A program made the translations under genes and the position numbers. Shown here in pieces: positions 1 to 6,852 of a stretch of DNA of 39,486 nucleotides (within the stretch, counting starts at the first letter, position 1; each line of letters opens with the position of its first letter). The notes beneath the pieces are model-generated. The model searched no databases. It was not told the origin of the DNA and worked only from the letters and a program-made list of their open reading frames with translations. Origin of the DNA: Candidatus Woesearchaeota archaeon (GTDB taxonomy: Archaea; Nanobdellota; Nanobdellia; Woesearchaeales; UBA11576); NCBI GenBank assembly GCA_016208715.1, contig JACQXV010000136.1, positions 1 through 39,486 on the forward strand, written 5' to 3'.

Positions 1-36
1 ATGGAAACCGGCCTTGGGAGAGGCCGAGTTTCCCAT
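1..36. other. Imperfect inverted repeat at the window edge
   Basis: CGGCCT (9-14) pairs with AGGCCG (21-26), and the flanks ATGGAAAC and GTTTCCCAT extend the stem with one bulge. It could be the 3' hairpin of a gene lying upstream of the window or the end of a structured RNA. No gene is visible before it, so its role is open. Confidence 0.4.
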
Positions 37-48
37 AGCGAGGAAATA

Positions 49-60
49 TTATAAATATTA
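49..60 (+). promoter_or_regulatory. Possible archaeal TATA box upstream of the DsbA-like gene
   Basis: TTATAAATATTA resembles an archaeal TATA box. It lies about 140 bp before the chosen ATG at 197, so the leader would be about 110 nt. The whole stretch is AT-rich, so another box (for example near 109-116) could be the real one. Confidence 0.35.
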
Positions 61-196
61 TATTCAATAGTTGTTATGGTTGTTTGTGGTGCTGATTGTG
101 CTGGTCGAGCTTTTTAATAATGCCTTATGATAATAAGATTCATATAGAAGCGATAGTATTTGCTCTTTTGAGTTGAAAGAAAAGGGGGGCGCGTAC

Positions 197-988
197 ATGG
201 ATGATGCTGCAATAGATCCTGATGAGAATGCAAATTCTCAGCCACCGCTTTCTAAGCCGAGTCCGAATGTGCAGAAAATAAGTAAGCACGATCAGCAAGA
301 GCTTCGCAAGCAACAGCGAGAACTCGCGCGGCAGCAGGGAAAGGAATCGAATTACGCATCGACTGCGAAGAAAAAGGTGATAATGTATTCTGTCGTCATC
401 GCCGCGATCATTACTGTTGCAGTCGTTCTTTACATTCAGTCTGGCAAAGTGGAGTTTGAAGAGATACAACTGGGCGATCACCCGACGATCGGGCCAGACG
501 GCGCGCCGGTCGTGTTGGCAGTGTTTGGTGATTATCAGTGTCCTTTCACGAAGAACTACTGGTTCAAGATCCAGCCAAAGATTCAAGATAATTATGGTAA
601 GAAAGTCCGGATAGTGTTCTTGCCGATGCCTACGGGACGTCACCGCAATGATCGCATTTCTGCGCAAGCGGCATACTGCGCTGAAGAGCAGGGCAAATGG
701 TTTGAGTTCACGCAAAAACTTTTTGAGCGGCAGGGCCAGGCAGATCGCCCAACATTGGACGCGTTCGCTCCGCAAGTGGGGTTAGACGCTGGCAAATTTG
801 AGGAGTGCATGAATTCTGACGTGTACAAGAACAAAGTGGATAATGACTACGCGTACGGAAAATCCATCAGTATTGCAGTAACCCCGACGGTGTTTGTCAA
901 CGGAATCAGGCTTGCGGGCGAATACCCGTACGAAGAGTATAAGAAAGCTATCGATTACGCGCTTGCTAATAAGTTGCCAACTCAGTGA
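197..988 (+). CDS. Membrane-anchored DsbA-like thioredoxin-fold protein with C-P-F-T active site
   Basis: This is a 263-residue protein with a charged, Lys/Gln-rich cytoplasmic N-terminus of about 55 residues, one membrane segment (about 60-80) and an extracytoplasmic DsbA/thioredoxin-like domain. The redox motif reads DYQCPFT: Cys115 is present, but the second Cys of the usual CPxC is Thr118. The cis-Pro loop V-T-P-T-V-F-V-N-G is intact near the C-terminus. I chose the ATG at 197 because a G-rich Shine-Dalgarno-like run (183-189) precedes it; a TTG at 173 would add eight residues. DsbA-like proteins oxidise or isomerise disulfides outside the membrane. A single-Cys site cannot form its own internal disulfide, so reductase, isomerase-like or mixed-disulfide chemistry is more likely (inference). 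A CcdA homologue lies 90 bp downstream and could keep it reduced. Confidence 0.85.
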   Translation: MDDAAIDPDENANSQPPLSKPSPNVQKISKHDQQELRKQQRELARQQGKESNYASTAKKKVIMYSVVIAAIITVAVVLYIQSGKVEFEEIQLGDHPTIGPDGAPVVLAVFGDYQCPFTKNYWFKIQPKIQDNYGKKVRIVFLPMPTGRHRNDRISAQAAYCAEEQGKWFEFTQKLFERQGQADRPTLDAFAPQVGLDAGKFEECMNSDVYKNKVDNDYAYGKSISIAVTPTVFVNGIRLAGEYPYEEYKKAIDYALANKLPTQ

Positions 989-1078
989 TGCGCTGAAGCA
1001 ATGACAACAGATTTGGTCGATACCCCGCAACTTGCTGCAATTGGGTAGGATCTGAAGCATAGCGGCAGGATTCTCATT

Positions 1079-2077
1079 ATGAACTTAATCAACCAGCACC
1101 AGAGGAAATACATTGCCCTTCTAATGAATGTAATTCTTTTGTTTCTTCTTTTCGCTGTTTCTGTTTCTGCAGTTCAGCTGCCAGTAGGCGTTCAAAAACT
1201 TATTGAATACTCATCCCAACGCGCACAGTACGTCTCGTTTCTCGTCGCTTTTCTTGGCGGAGTGCTAAGCGTGGTCTCGCCGTGCGTTCTTCCCGTGCTT
1301 CCAGCTTTTTTCGCGGTGTCGTTCAAGGAACGTGAGGAGATCACGAAAAAGACGATCTTGTTTTTCTTCGGGATGGCGTCAGTCTTTGTGCTCCTCGGCG
1401 TCCTCTCAGCCATCATCGGCACGCTGGTTTTCGCGGCGTATCGTCAACAAGCCGCGCTCATCGCGGGGATCATTTTGCTTTTCTTCGGATTGTTCGTCAT
1501 CCTCGGCGGCGGATTTCGTTTACTCTCGTTTTCGCCAAAGCCTTCGCGCACCAATTTTGGAATCTTTGCTTTTGGCGCGCTCTTTGCTGTCGGGTTCACG
1601 CCGTGCATCGGCGTGATCCTGACAAGCATTCTTTTCATTGCTGGAAGCAGTGGCAATCTTGCGTACGGCGGTCTTTTATTATTCGCGTATGCGCTCGGAT
1701 TCGCGATTCCTCTTTTTATCCTGGCCTTCTTCTACGATAAATATCATTTATCAGAGAAAGCATGGATTAAGGGAAAAAGTTTTGAGTTCACGGTTTGTGG
1801 ACGAAAATTTGAAACTCACACGTCTAGTATAATTGCGGGCGCGGTCTTGATATTCTTCGCGATTATTTTTATTGTTTACAGGAATACGGCAGCATTCAAC
1901 ACGATTGATCCGCTCGGCACAAAGCAGTTATTCTATAACTGGAATAATTGGCTGCTTGATCTTCAGGTGCCAAGGCTTCTAGGCAACCTTATAGGAGCGG
2001 CATTGATTGCAGCATTTGCAATATTTGCCTGGAGGCAATTTCGGAAAAATCATTCCAAAAAGAACGTTGAAAAATGA
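1079..2077 (+). CDS. ccdA: CcdA/DsbD-like thiol-disulfide interchange membrane protein
   Basis: The protein has 332 residues: an N-terminal signal-like helix (about 12-32), then a six-helix CcdA core. The two family Cys motifs are both visible, S-P-C-V-L-P-V-L-P in the first core helix and G-F-T-P-C-I-G-V in the fourth. CcdA proteins move electrons from cytoplasmic thioredoxin across the membrane to extracytoplasmic thioredoxin-fold partners. It is longer than the usual 200-240 residues because of an extra N-terminal helix and a C-terminal extension containing an inserted loop with another Cys (V-C-G-R-K) and a further helix. The likely partners are the DsbA-like protein just upstream and the thioredoxin-like proteins 2-4 kb downstream. 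Confidence 0.92.
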   Translation: MNLINQHQRKYIALLMNVILLFLLFAVSVSAVQLPVGVQKLIEYSSQRAQYVSFLVAFLGGVLSVVSPCVLPVLPAFFAVSFKEREEITKKTILFFFGMASVFVLLGVLSAIIGTLVFAAYRQQAALIAGIILLFFGLFVILGGGFRLLSFSPKPSRTNFGIFAFGALFAVGFTPCIGVILTSILFIAGSSGNLAYGGLLLFAYALGFAIPLFILAFFYDKYHLSEKAWIKGKSFEFTVCGRKFETHTSSIIAGAVLIFFAIIFIVYRNTAAFNTIDPLGTKQLFYNWNNWLLDLQVPRLLGNLIGAALIAAFAIFAWRQFRKNHSKKNVEK

Positions 2078-2260
2078 GGTGTTTATTAAGTTCCACGTTA
2101 ACTAACCAGCGTCTCTTTTCACAAGTTTTAAATACTACTTACTTTACATTGTTTGTAAAACTTCGCGGCGGCACAATTCGAGACAGAGCAGCAATAATCA
2201 CAATCTTTAAATAAGTGAGGCACGCGGGCCAAAGTCTGGAAAAGAATAAATAATTAATAT
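2078..2260. other. Gene-free stretch with two TATA-like boxes
   Basis: No credible ORF. Two archaeal TATA-like sequences are visible, GTTTTAAATAC near 2124-2134 and CTTTAAATAAG near 2203-2213. The second lies about 50 bp before the nested-hairpin element at 2261, so that element may be transcribed (inference). The stretch GGCGGCACAATTCGAGACAGAGC near 2166-2188 weakly resembles the repeat at 13756 and 36312. Confidence 0.35.
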
Positions 2261-2412
2261 CATAAAAATCCGCCGCAGGCGTTCCACTCCGCACTAAAGT
2301 GCGGAGTTTGACGGAACGCCTGCTTTGATAGGCGGATTTTTAGGATGCCAAAAACTTCGCCCTGAAGGGCGGGGTTTTGAACCCCACACAAAAACCTCTG
2401 GCGAAGTTTTTG
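2261..2412. repeat. Nested-hairpin repeat, copy A
   Basis: Three long perfect stems are visible. TAAAAATCCGCC (2263-2274) pairs with 2331-2342. Inside it, GCAGGCGTTCC (2275-2285) pairs with 2313-2323 and ACTCCGCA (2286-2293) pairs with 2300-2307 around the loop CTAAAG. A second unit pairs CAAAAACTTCGCC (2349-2361) with 2400-2412 and encloses CCCTGAAGGG and GGGGTTTTGAACCCC. A second copy at 8569-8694 keeps the outer stem, the loops and TTGACGG while the inner stems differ. It could be a non-autonomous IS200/IS605-type element, whose ends carry such hairpins, or a structured RNA; no transposase gene is present. Confidence 0.7.
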
Positions 2413-2426
2413 TGCATAACGCCGAA

Positions 2427-2434
2427 TATAAATA
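2427..2434 (+). promoter_or_regulatory. TATA box for the C-terminal-Cys gene pair
   Basis: TATAAATA sits 62 bp before the ATG at 2497. Transcription would start near 2458 and give a leader of about 40 nt made almost only of A and C (AACAACAATAACAA-like), with no Shine-Dalgarno site. Confidence 0.6.
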
Positions 2435-2496
2435 ATTAATCGGATTTTATTATGTTCGGTGAATAGAAACAACAATAACAAACAACAATAACAATA

Positions 2497-3228
2497 ATGA
2501 AGCCTACAATGAAATCTGTAAGAGCACTAAGGGGTGTTTCTGATAATTTGGTCGTTGTACTCATTGCCCTGTTTGGTGTTCTCCTACTCGTCAATCAATA
2601 TTACCTGTCATCTGTCGTTGCGGTGCTTGGATCGCCTTCAAAGTTCACAACGGGTTCTGCGGTCAGTTTCTTATCATTCAAAAGCAAGGGCGGCGACTTG
2701 ACAGATGTGGACCTTTCGGCAATCAAGTCAACGGGTCACTCGGTTGCTGCAGTCTTTCCAGTGGACAAGATCAAGACGCAGCAGGATGCAGTCGATATCA
2801 TGATTCCTTCCGGAACTCCCGCGTACGGCGCGCAGCTCGGCGTCTCGTTTGATGACCCTGTTCCGTCTCTCGCGCGTCTCGCGCAGATTTTTACGGAAGT
2901 CCAGATGACTCCTGAACAGAATCAGCGCTGGCTCAATCTTGTCTTAAAGCCCGTTGGCATCTCTTGTGAGTACTGCTGCGGCGTTGGGCCGATTGGGGCC
3001 ACAAGTGATGGGAGATCAAAGTGTGGCTGCCAGCACAATCCCGCCTTGCTCGGGCTCTCGAAGTGGCTTGTTGTGAATACAGACATGAACGATGCAGAAG
3101 TGTTGCGAGAGACTCTTCGCTGGAAAGCATTGTTTTTTCCAAAGAACATGGTCGAGCTTGCCATGCAGGTCGCTGGCGGCGATACATCAAAATTGGAGAA
3201 CTTACCAGGGATGGTAGGAGGCTGCTAA
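2497..3228 (+). CDS. Membrane-anchored Cys-motif protein ending in MVGGC
   Basis: The protein has 243 residues with one N-terminal membrane anchor (about 17-45) and an extracytoplasmic part. A Cys cluster C157-E-Y-C160-C161-G is followed by K-C176-G-C178-Q-H, then a helical stretch containing L-R-E-T-L-R-W-K and F-F-P. This layout recalls proteins with a PCYCGC-like motif in archaea and bacteria, whose function is unknown. Another family-like phrase is G-V-S-F-D-D-P near 110. The last ten residues, ENLPGMVGGC, end exactly on Cys243 before the stop and recur at the end of the next gene. The stop is one base from the next ATG, and GGAGG inside the VGGC codons serves as that gene's ribosome binding site. 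A metal, haem or thiol role is inference from the Cys pattern and the thioredoxin neighbours. Confidence 0.8.
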   Translation: MKPTMKSVRALRGVSDNLVVVLIALFGVLLLVNQYYLSSVVAVLGSPSKFTTGSAVSFLSFKSKGGDLTDVDLSAIKSTGHSVAAVFPVDKIKTQQDAVDIMIPSGTPAYGAQLGVSFDDPVPSLARLAQIFTEVQMTPEQNQRWLNLVLKPVGISCEYCCGVGPIGATSDGRSKCGCQHNPALLGLSKWLVVNTDMNDAEVLRETLRWKALFFPKNMVELAMQVAGGDTSKLENLPGMVGGC

Positions 3229-3229
3229 G

Positions 3230-3445
3230 ATGAATAAAAATTTAGTTTTAGCTCTTGTGCTTGGTGTGCTCATACTCATCGCGGTTGTACAGGCGGTACA
3301 GCTTTTTGGGCTCAAGTCAAAGGTGAGCAGCGGTGGATTGACTTCATCAGTCAAAACAGGCGCGGCTTCACCGGATGGCGGTGCTGGTGGGGTTTCAGCA
3401 CCAAAGAGCCTTGACAATCTTCCAAGCATGGTTGGCGGCTGTTAA
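3230..3445 (+). CDS. Small single-helix protein ending in MVGGC
   Basis: A 71-residue protein: an N-terminal membrane helix (about 4-28), a Gly/Ser/Ala-rich linker, then the C-terminus LDNLPSMVGGC. Its last ten residues match those of the upstream protein at eight positions, and both proteins end on Cys. It contains no other Cys. Translation is probably coupled to the upstream gene, with one base between stop and start. It looks like a membrane stalk that presents a C-terminal Cys peptide outside the cell. I do not recognise a named family. A processing or attachment tag, or a small redox partner, are both possible (inference). Confidence 0.75.
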   Translation: MNKNLVLALVLGVLILIAVVQAVQLFGLKSKVSSGGLTSSVKTGAASPDGGAGGVSAPKSLDNLPSMVGGC

Positions 3446-3446
3446 A

Positions 3447-3500
3447 GCTAATTTTTGGTATTTATTTTTTATCAGTTTTTTAATCAGTTTTTTATCTAGT
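3447..3500 (+). terminator. T-rich tract, possible archaeal terminator
   Basis: Several T runs follow the stop at 3445, including a duplicated ATCAGTTTTTTA unit near 3469-3495. Archaeal RNA polymerase commonly stops on T tracts without a hairpin. It may give only partial termination, since a lipoprotein gene follows within 90 bp. Confidence 0.45.
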
Positions 3501-3531
3501 CAAAGTCAAAAAGGAACAACGGGTGATATTG

Positions 3532-3738
3532 ATGCAACACGTAAAGACATTAATTATTCTAAGCCTGCTTGTGGGCTTATTTGTTGTGGCCGGATGCTCG
3601 TCTAAAGAGAATTTTGGATCTGGCACAGGTTACGCAACATACCAGCCGCCATCAGCGCCAAGTGCTGGAGGCTGCGGTGTGACGGCTCCTGTAGCAGCGG
3701 ACAGTGCTCCCAGTGTCGAGCCTTCATTGGGCGCGTAA
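3532..3738 (+). CDS. Small predicted lipoprotein
   Basis: A 68-residue protein starting at ATG 3532, preceded by the strong site GGGTGAT at 3521-3527. It has a basic N-terminus, a hydrophobic stretch and the lipobox V-V-A-G-C-S-S, so Cys would be lipidated and the mature protein would be only about 48 residues. The mature part is Pro/Ser/Ala-rich with one further Cys in S-A-G-G-C-G, resembling the GGC tails of the two preceding genes. It is likely a substrate of the Lgt encoded at 7743. No function can be assigned beyond a small surface-tethered peptide. Confidence 0.75.
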   Translation: MQHVKTLIILSLLVGLFVVAGCSSKENFGSGTGYATYQPPSAPSAGGCGVTAPVAADSAPSVEPSLGA

Positions 3739-3856
3739 CTCGTTCATTGTTTTTTCATTCGTTCATTGTTTTTCGTTAATTGTTTTTTATTGTTTATTTT
3801 TTGACACTTTATTTTTGACGGTTTAATTTTTGACATTTATTGCAAGGTTTACATTG
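3739..3856 (+). terminator. T-rich spacer with repeated units
   Basis: The gap after the lipoprotein gene is mostly T and carries two short tandem repeats, CGTTCATTGTTTTT (twice, about 3740-3774) and a TTTTTGAC unit (three times, about 3799-3835). The T runs could terminate transcription. No ORF is supported here. Confidence 0.4.
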
Positions 3857-3868
3857 CGGGTGATTTCA

Positions 3869-5176
3869 TTGGAAAAAGAGAGCAGCAAATCAAGCAGCAT
3901 CCCTGAGAAAAAACAGTCTATGGCAAATTCTCAAAGTCATGCGCACGATGCGCGTTTGCACGATACGGCAAGTGTCCGCAAACATCTTGACAAACATCTC
4001 GACATTCATTCATCGCGTAAGCAGCATGCAGCCAGTCATGAAAAGACTCGTGAAACGCCCAATCATTATGCGGGTTTGCTTATTTCTCTCATTGCTGTTC
4101 TCGCGCTCATTGTGGTTTACAATTTTGTAGTTATGCAATCATTAAATAAGAAGGTATCAGTAGATGTTGAAAAAGCACAAGAAGCCGCAAAGCCTGCGCT
4201 GATTTCGCTTACAGCGATCTATCCGACGGATTGCGCCGTGTGCAAGGATCTTACGACAGCAGTTCAGCAGGTTAAGAAACTGAACGTGAATGTCACGTCT
4301 TCACAGGACTTTGTCGCCGGTTCTCTGGACGCGCAAGCATTGATAGAAAAGTATGCGATCAAAAAGCTGCCGGCCTTGCTCATAAAAGGGGATGTTGACA
4401 AACTTGCACAGGCGGGGCTTGAAAAGAGGGAGGGCGCGCTTATTTTTGCAGACCCAGAGCCCCCTTATTACGATCTTGAACAGGAGGAGGTCGTCGGGGA
4501 CATCATTGTGACAATCGTCAAAGATTCGCGCTGTGCACAGTGCAGTAATCTCATGTCGCTGGTCGCTCAACTTGAAAAAGGCGTCGGCATTGTAATAACC
4601 GAGACCAAGCAAGTCGAGCTCTCGAGCAGTACTGGCCAGCAGCTGGTGCAGCAGTATGGCATTAAGCAGGTTCCTGCATTGTTGTTCTCAAGCGATGCAT
4701 CAGCGTATCCTCTGATCGTCCAGGCGTGGCCGCAGGTCGGCACAGTCGAAAGTGACGGAACGTACGTCTTGCGTCAGCAAAACCCGCCATACATGGAGCT
4801 TCCTTCAAGAAAGATCGTTGGGCTCGTCAATGTTGTCTATCTAACGGACAAATCTTGCACTGCGTGCTACGATGTGAACAATCACCGCCAGATCCTTACT
4901 GGGTTCGGGATGAGTTTTGCCAAGGAAGAGACTGTTGATGTGTCCGCCGCGCGCGGCGCAGGGCTTGTGAAGCAGTACACGGTCACGAAAGTGCCGACCA
5001 TCGTCATTTCAGGCGACGTGAGCGCCTATCGCGGGTTTGACGACATCTGGAAGCGCGTCGGCTCAATAGAGTCTGATGGTTCCTACGTGTTCAGAAACAT
5101 GGAAGCAATGCGTGGCGCAGTGTACAAGGACCTTTCGACAGGAAACGTCGTCACAGCAGAGACTCCGACACAATAG
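3869..5176 (+). CDS. Membrane-anchored protein with three tandem thioredoxin-like CxxC domains
   Basis: The protein has about 435 residues from TTG 3869, preceded by GGGTGAT at 3859-3865; a TTG at 3830 has no such site. The first 65 residues are His/Ser/Lys-rich and cytoplasmic, followed by a membrane helix (about 67-90). Three repeats of 100-110 residues follow, each with a CxxC and a downstream cis-Pro loop: C122-A-V-C125 with K-L-P, C222-A-Q-C225 with Q-V-P, and C330-T-A-C333 with K-V-P. Between the domains are similar linkers containing E/D-S-D-G-(T/S)-Y-V and P-P-Y. The active-site dipeptides (AV, AQ, TA) differ from thioredoxin (GP) and DsbA (PH). This looks like an extracytoplasmic electron relay or a multivalent disulfide reductase fed by CcdA (inference). 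It ends with TAG. Confidence 0.85.
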   Translation: MEKESSKSSSIPEKKQSMANSQSHAHDARLHDTASVRKHLDKHLDIHSSRKQHAASHEKTRETPNHYAGLLISLIAVLALIVVYNFVVMQSLNKKVSVDVEKAQEAAKPALISLTAIYPTDCAVCKDLTTAVQQVKKLNVNVTSSQDFVAGSLDAQALIEKYAIKKLPALLIKGDVDKLAQAGLEKREGALIFADPEPPYYDLEQEEVVGDIIVTIVKDSRCAQCSNLMSLVAQLEKGVGIVITETKQVELSSSTGQQLVQQYGIKQVPALLFSSDASAYPLIVQAWPQVGTVESDGTYVLRQQNPPYMELPSRKIVGLVNVVYLTDKSCTACYDVNNHRQILTGFGMSFAKEETVDVSAARGAGLVKQYTVTKVPTIVISGDVSAYRGFDDIWKRVGSIESDGSYVFRNMEAMRGAVYKDLSTGNVVTAETPTQ

Positions 5177-5215
5177 CTGCTGCAGTTCACCGTGCCGCAA
5201 TCGCCCAGCTGTAAT

Positions 5216-5312
5216 TAACTAGCAACACAGATTAACTACAGGTTAACTAGTAACGCAGATGTCACTCTTCCTGTCGCGTTTTCCGTTCTGTCTGGCATTC
5301 AGAATGCCGGAT
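5216..5312. repeat. Direct repeat and short palindrome between genes
   Basis: TTAACTAGCAACACAGA and TTAACTAGTAACGCAGA form an imperfect direct repeat near 5216-5260. Downstream, GGCATTC-A-GAATGCC (near 5294-5308) is a perfect 7-bp palindrome extended by a wobble pair. It could be a terminator or processing site for the thioredoxin gene. Confidence 0.4.
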
Positions 5313-5347
5313 AGGCACGTGAATACCGAGAGCACTGCGATTAAAGC

Positions 5348-5836
5348 ATGGCAACAGCAATTCATCGCATCAAGGGAGCGGCGCGTGCCAAGAGAAATGC
5401 ACAAAAGCAGGAACGCTTGAAGTTATTCTTTACGATTGCAGCAAGCATCGTGCTGCTGCTTTTTCTTCTGAATATGCGTCCAATAGTGAATGCGCTTGGG
5501 CTTGTTGATAAGGAGCGTTACAAGTGCCCGCGTTCTCTGGGCAGCGAGTCTGCGAATCTTGAGATAAAATATTTTGATTCGGCATTCTGTTTGTATTGCA
5601 TTCTGGAAGAATCAGTGCTGCAAACCATGCTCGAAAAACGCGGAAATCTTTTTGCTCTACACAAGTACGACACGTATCGCTGTCCTGGCGAGTTTCGGAA
5701 GTACGATTTCGTGGCGGTCCCCTCTTTTGTCTTTATCGTCAAGAATGAATCTCGCGAGTACAAGATCCAAGGGTATATAGATCAGGCGAAATTTGAGGAG
5801 ATTGTCTGCGAATTGAGCGGGGGATGCCAAGCATGA
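5348..5836 (+). CDS. Membrane-anchored thioredoxin-like protein with CLYC motif
   Basis: A 162-residue protein with a basic N-terminus, one membrane helix (about 25-43) and a small thioredoxin-like domain with C81-L-Y-C84 and the cis-Pro loop V-A-V-P-S-F-V-F. Four more Cys lie outside the active site (K-C-P near 60, R-C-P near 111, V-C-E, and G-G-C-Q-A at the end). Its stop TGA overlaps the start of the next gene in an ATGA arrangement, so the two are translationally coupled. That partner is a CcdA homologue, which fits a membrane electron donor and its extracytoplasmic acceptor. Confidence 0.85.
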   Translation: MATAIHRIKGAARAKRNAQKQERLKLFFTIAASIVLLLFLLNMRPIVNALGLVDKERYKCPRSLGSESANLEIKYFDSAFCLYCILEESVLQTMLEKRGNLFALHKYDTYRCPGEFRKYDFVAVPSFVFIVKNESREYKIQGYIDQAKFEEIVCELSGGCQA

Positions 5837-6444
5837 TCTTAGAGTTAGTGTATGCATTTGCGCTCGGCCTTTTAAGCATCGCAAGCCCGTGCGTCCTCGT
5901 CATGATTCCTGTAATTCTGTCCTATGTAGGATCCGACACGAAAAAAATAATTCTATTCTTTGCAGGCCACACGCTCATTTTTGTTTTGTTAGGTGTTATT
6001 GCAGCTTTGACTGGTAAATTGCTTACAGTGGCATTAGGTCGTTACCTCTATCTTGCCGCAGGCGCCTTCACACTCTTCTTTGGCCTTGCGCGGTTTGGAG
6101 TGGTTTCCCTTCCGATGCCGCAAGTATGCCATCCAAAGAAGAGCAAGTCATCGTTTGTGCTAGGTCTCTTATGGGGCTTGATTTGTCTTGGCTGCCTTGG
6201 GCCGTTGCTTGCAGCAGTGCTGATATTTGTTGTTGCAAAAGCAGCAGTGGTTCCGGGAGCGCTCATTATGCTCTCGTATGGAATCGGCTTCAGCATTCCT
6301 TTTGTCATCCTTGGATGCATTCTTACCGATAAAAGCTTAAAGAAGCGATTGCTTCATAAAGAAAAAGCCCTCCAGATCATTTCCGGCTCGCTGTTGCTGG
6401 TGGCTTCGGCGTATTTATTGTATCTTGGCCTGCTGGGAATATAG
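5833..6444 (+). CDS. ccdA: Second CcdA-like thiol-disulfide interchange membrane protein
   Basis: About 203 residues and six membrane helices. The two redox Cys motifs are A-S-P-C-V-L-V-M-I-P in helix 1 and C-L-G-C-L-G-P-L-L in helix 4, the latter with an extra Cys. I chose ATG 5833, which overlaps the upstream stop (ATGA) and has GGGGG at 5819-5823 as the ribosome binding site; ATG 5824 would sit directly on that site. This is the compact bacterial/archaeal CcdA form, unlike the longer homologue at 1079. Having two CcdA proteins within 5 kb suggests separate acceptors, this one paired with the CLYC protein (inference). Confidence 0.9.
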   Translation: MILELVYAFALGLLSIASPCVLVMIPVILSYVGSDTKKIILFFAGHTLIFVLLGVIAALTGKLLTVALGRYLYLAAGAFTLFFGLARFGVVSLPMPQVCHPKKSKSSFVLGLLWGLICLGCLGPLLAAVLIFVVAKAAVVPGALIMLSYGIGFSIPFVILGCILTDKSLKKRLLHKEKALQIISGSLLLVASAYLLYLGLLGI

Positions 6445-6502
6445 GAATATAGGCTGGGAATATTAGTATTGTTGGTAGGATTGTTGGCTTGTGAGTAAAG
6501 GT

Positions 6503-6562
6503 GGCAAAGGATGAGGCAGCAAAGGATGAGACGGCAAAGGATGAGACGGCAAAGGATGAAGA
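6503..6562 (+). repeat. Four 15-bp tandem repeats spanning a start region
   Basis: Units related to GGCAAAGGATGAGAC repeat four times. Each contains AAGG followed directly by ATG, so the array offers four in-frame start codons (6511, 6526, 6541, 6556) and encodes a five-residue R-M-R-R-Q type repeat. The AGGTGG at 6499-6504 favours the first ATG. Confidence 0.75.
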
Positions 6563-6852
6563 ATCCAAAATCCAATCGCGGCAAACTGTCGGGCGTTGAC
6601 AACAATCAACGCTTGCGTGCGCGTGTGGTGATCCTTGTTTTGCTCTTGGCACTGAGCATCTTTAGCGCCATCGTTATCGCATTGAACAAAGGGACAATTA
6701 TTAAAGGGTTGGGAGAAAATAATAAAGAGTACACGTGCACTGATGGAATCTGCGCAACGTGCACGATAGACGGCAGTGTATGCAATTGTGGCCCTGTTGA
6801 CTGCGTGTGTGGAGTTAAGAGAGTGGAGCGCGAGGTGTGCGAAATTGGATAA
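6511..6852 (+). CDS. Small membrane-anchored eight-Cys protein
   Basis: A 113-residue protein with an Arg-rich repeated N-terminus, one membrane helix (about 38-59) and a short extracytoplasmic tail of about 45 residues holding eight Cys. These are spaced as Y-T-C, G-I-C-A-T-C, S-V-C-N-C, D-C-V-C and E-V-C. No named family is recognised. The tail could be a disulfide-knotted domain or a metal-binding module. Its position right after a CcdA gene and other thioredoxin-like genes suggests it is a substrate or partner of that machinery (inference). The next gene overlaps its 3' end by 8 bp. Confidence 0.7.
   Translation: MRQQRMRRQRMRRQRMKNPKSNRGKLSGVDNNQRLRARVVILVLLLALSIFSAIVIALNKGTIIKGLGENNKEYTCTDGICATCTIDGSVCNCGPVDCVCGVKRVEREVCEIG

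Noticed and set aside
140-775. Long minus-strand open frame (211 codons) opposite the DsbA-like gene
   Set aside because: It is antisense to a clear family member, and its composition is typical of a shadow frame.
2260-2481. Minus-strand open frame of 73 codons between ccdA and the MVGGC gene
   Set aside because: It consists largely of the nested-hairpin repeat and has no ribosome site.
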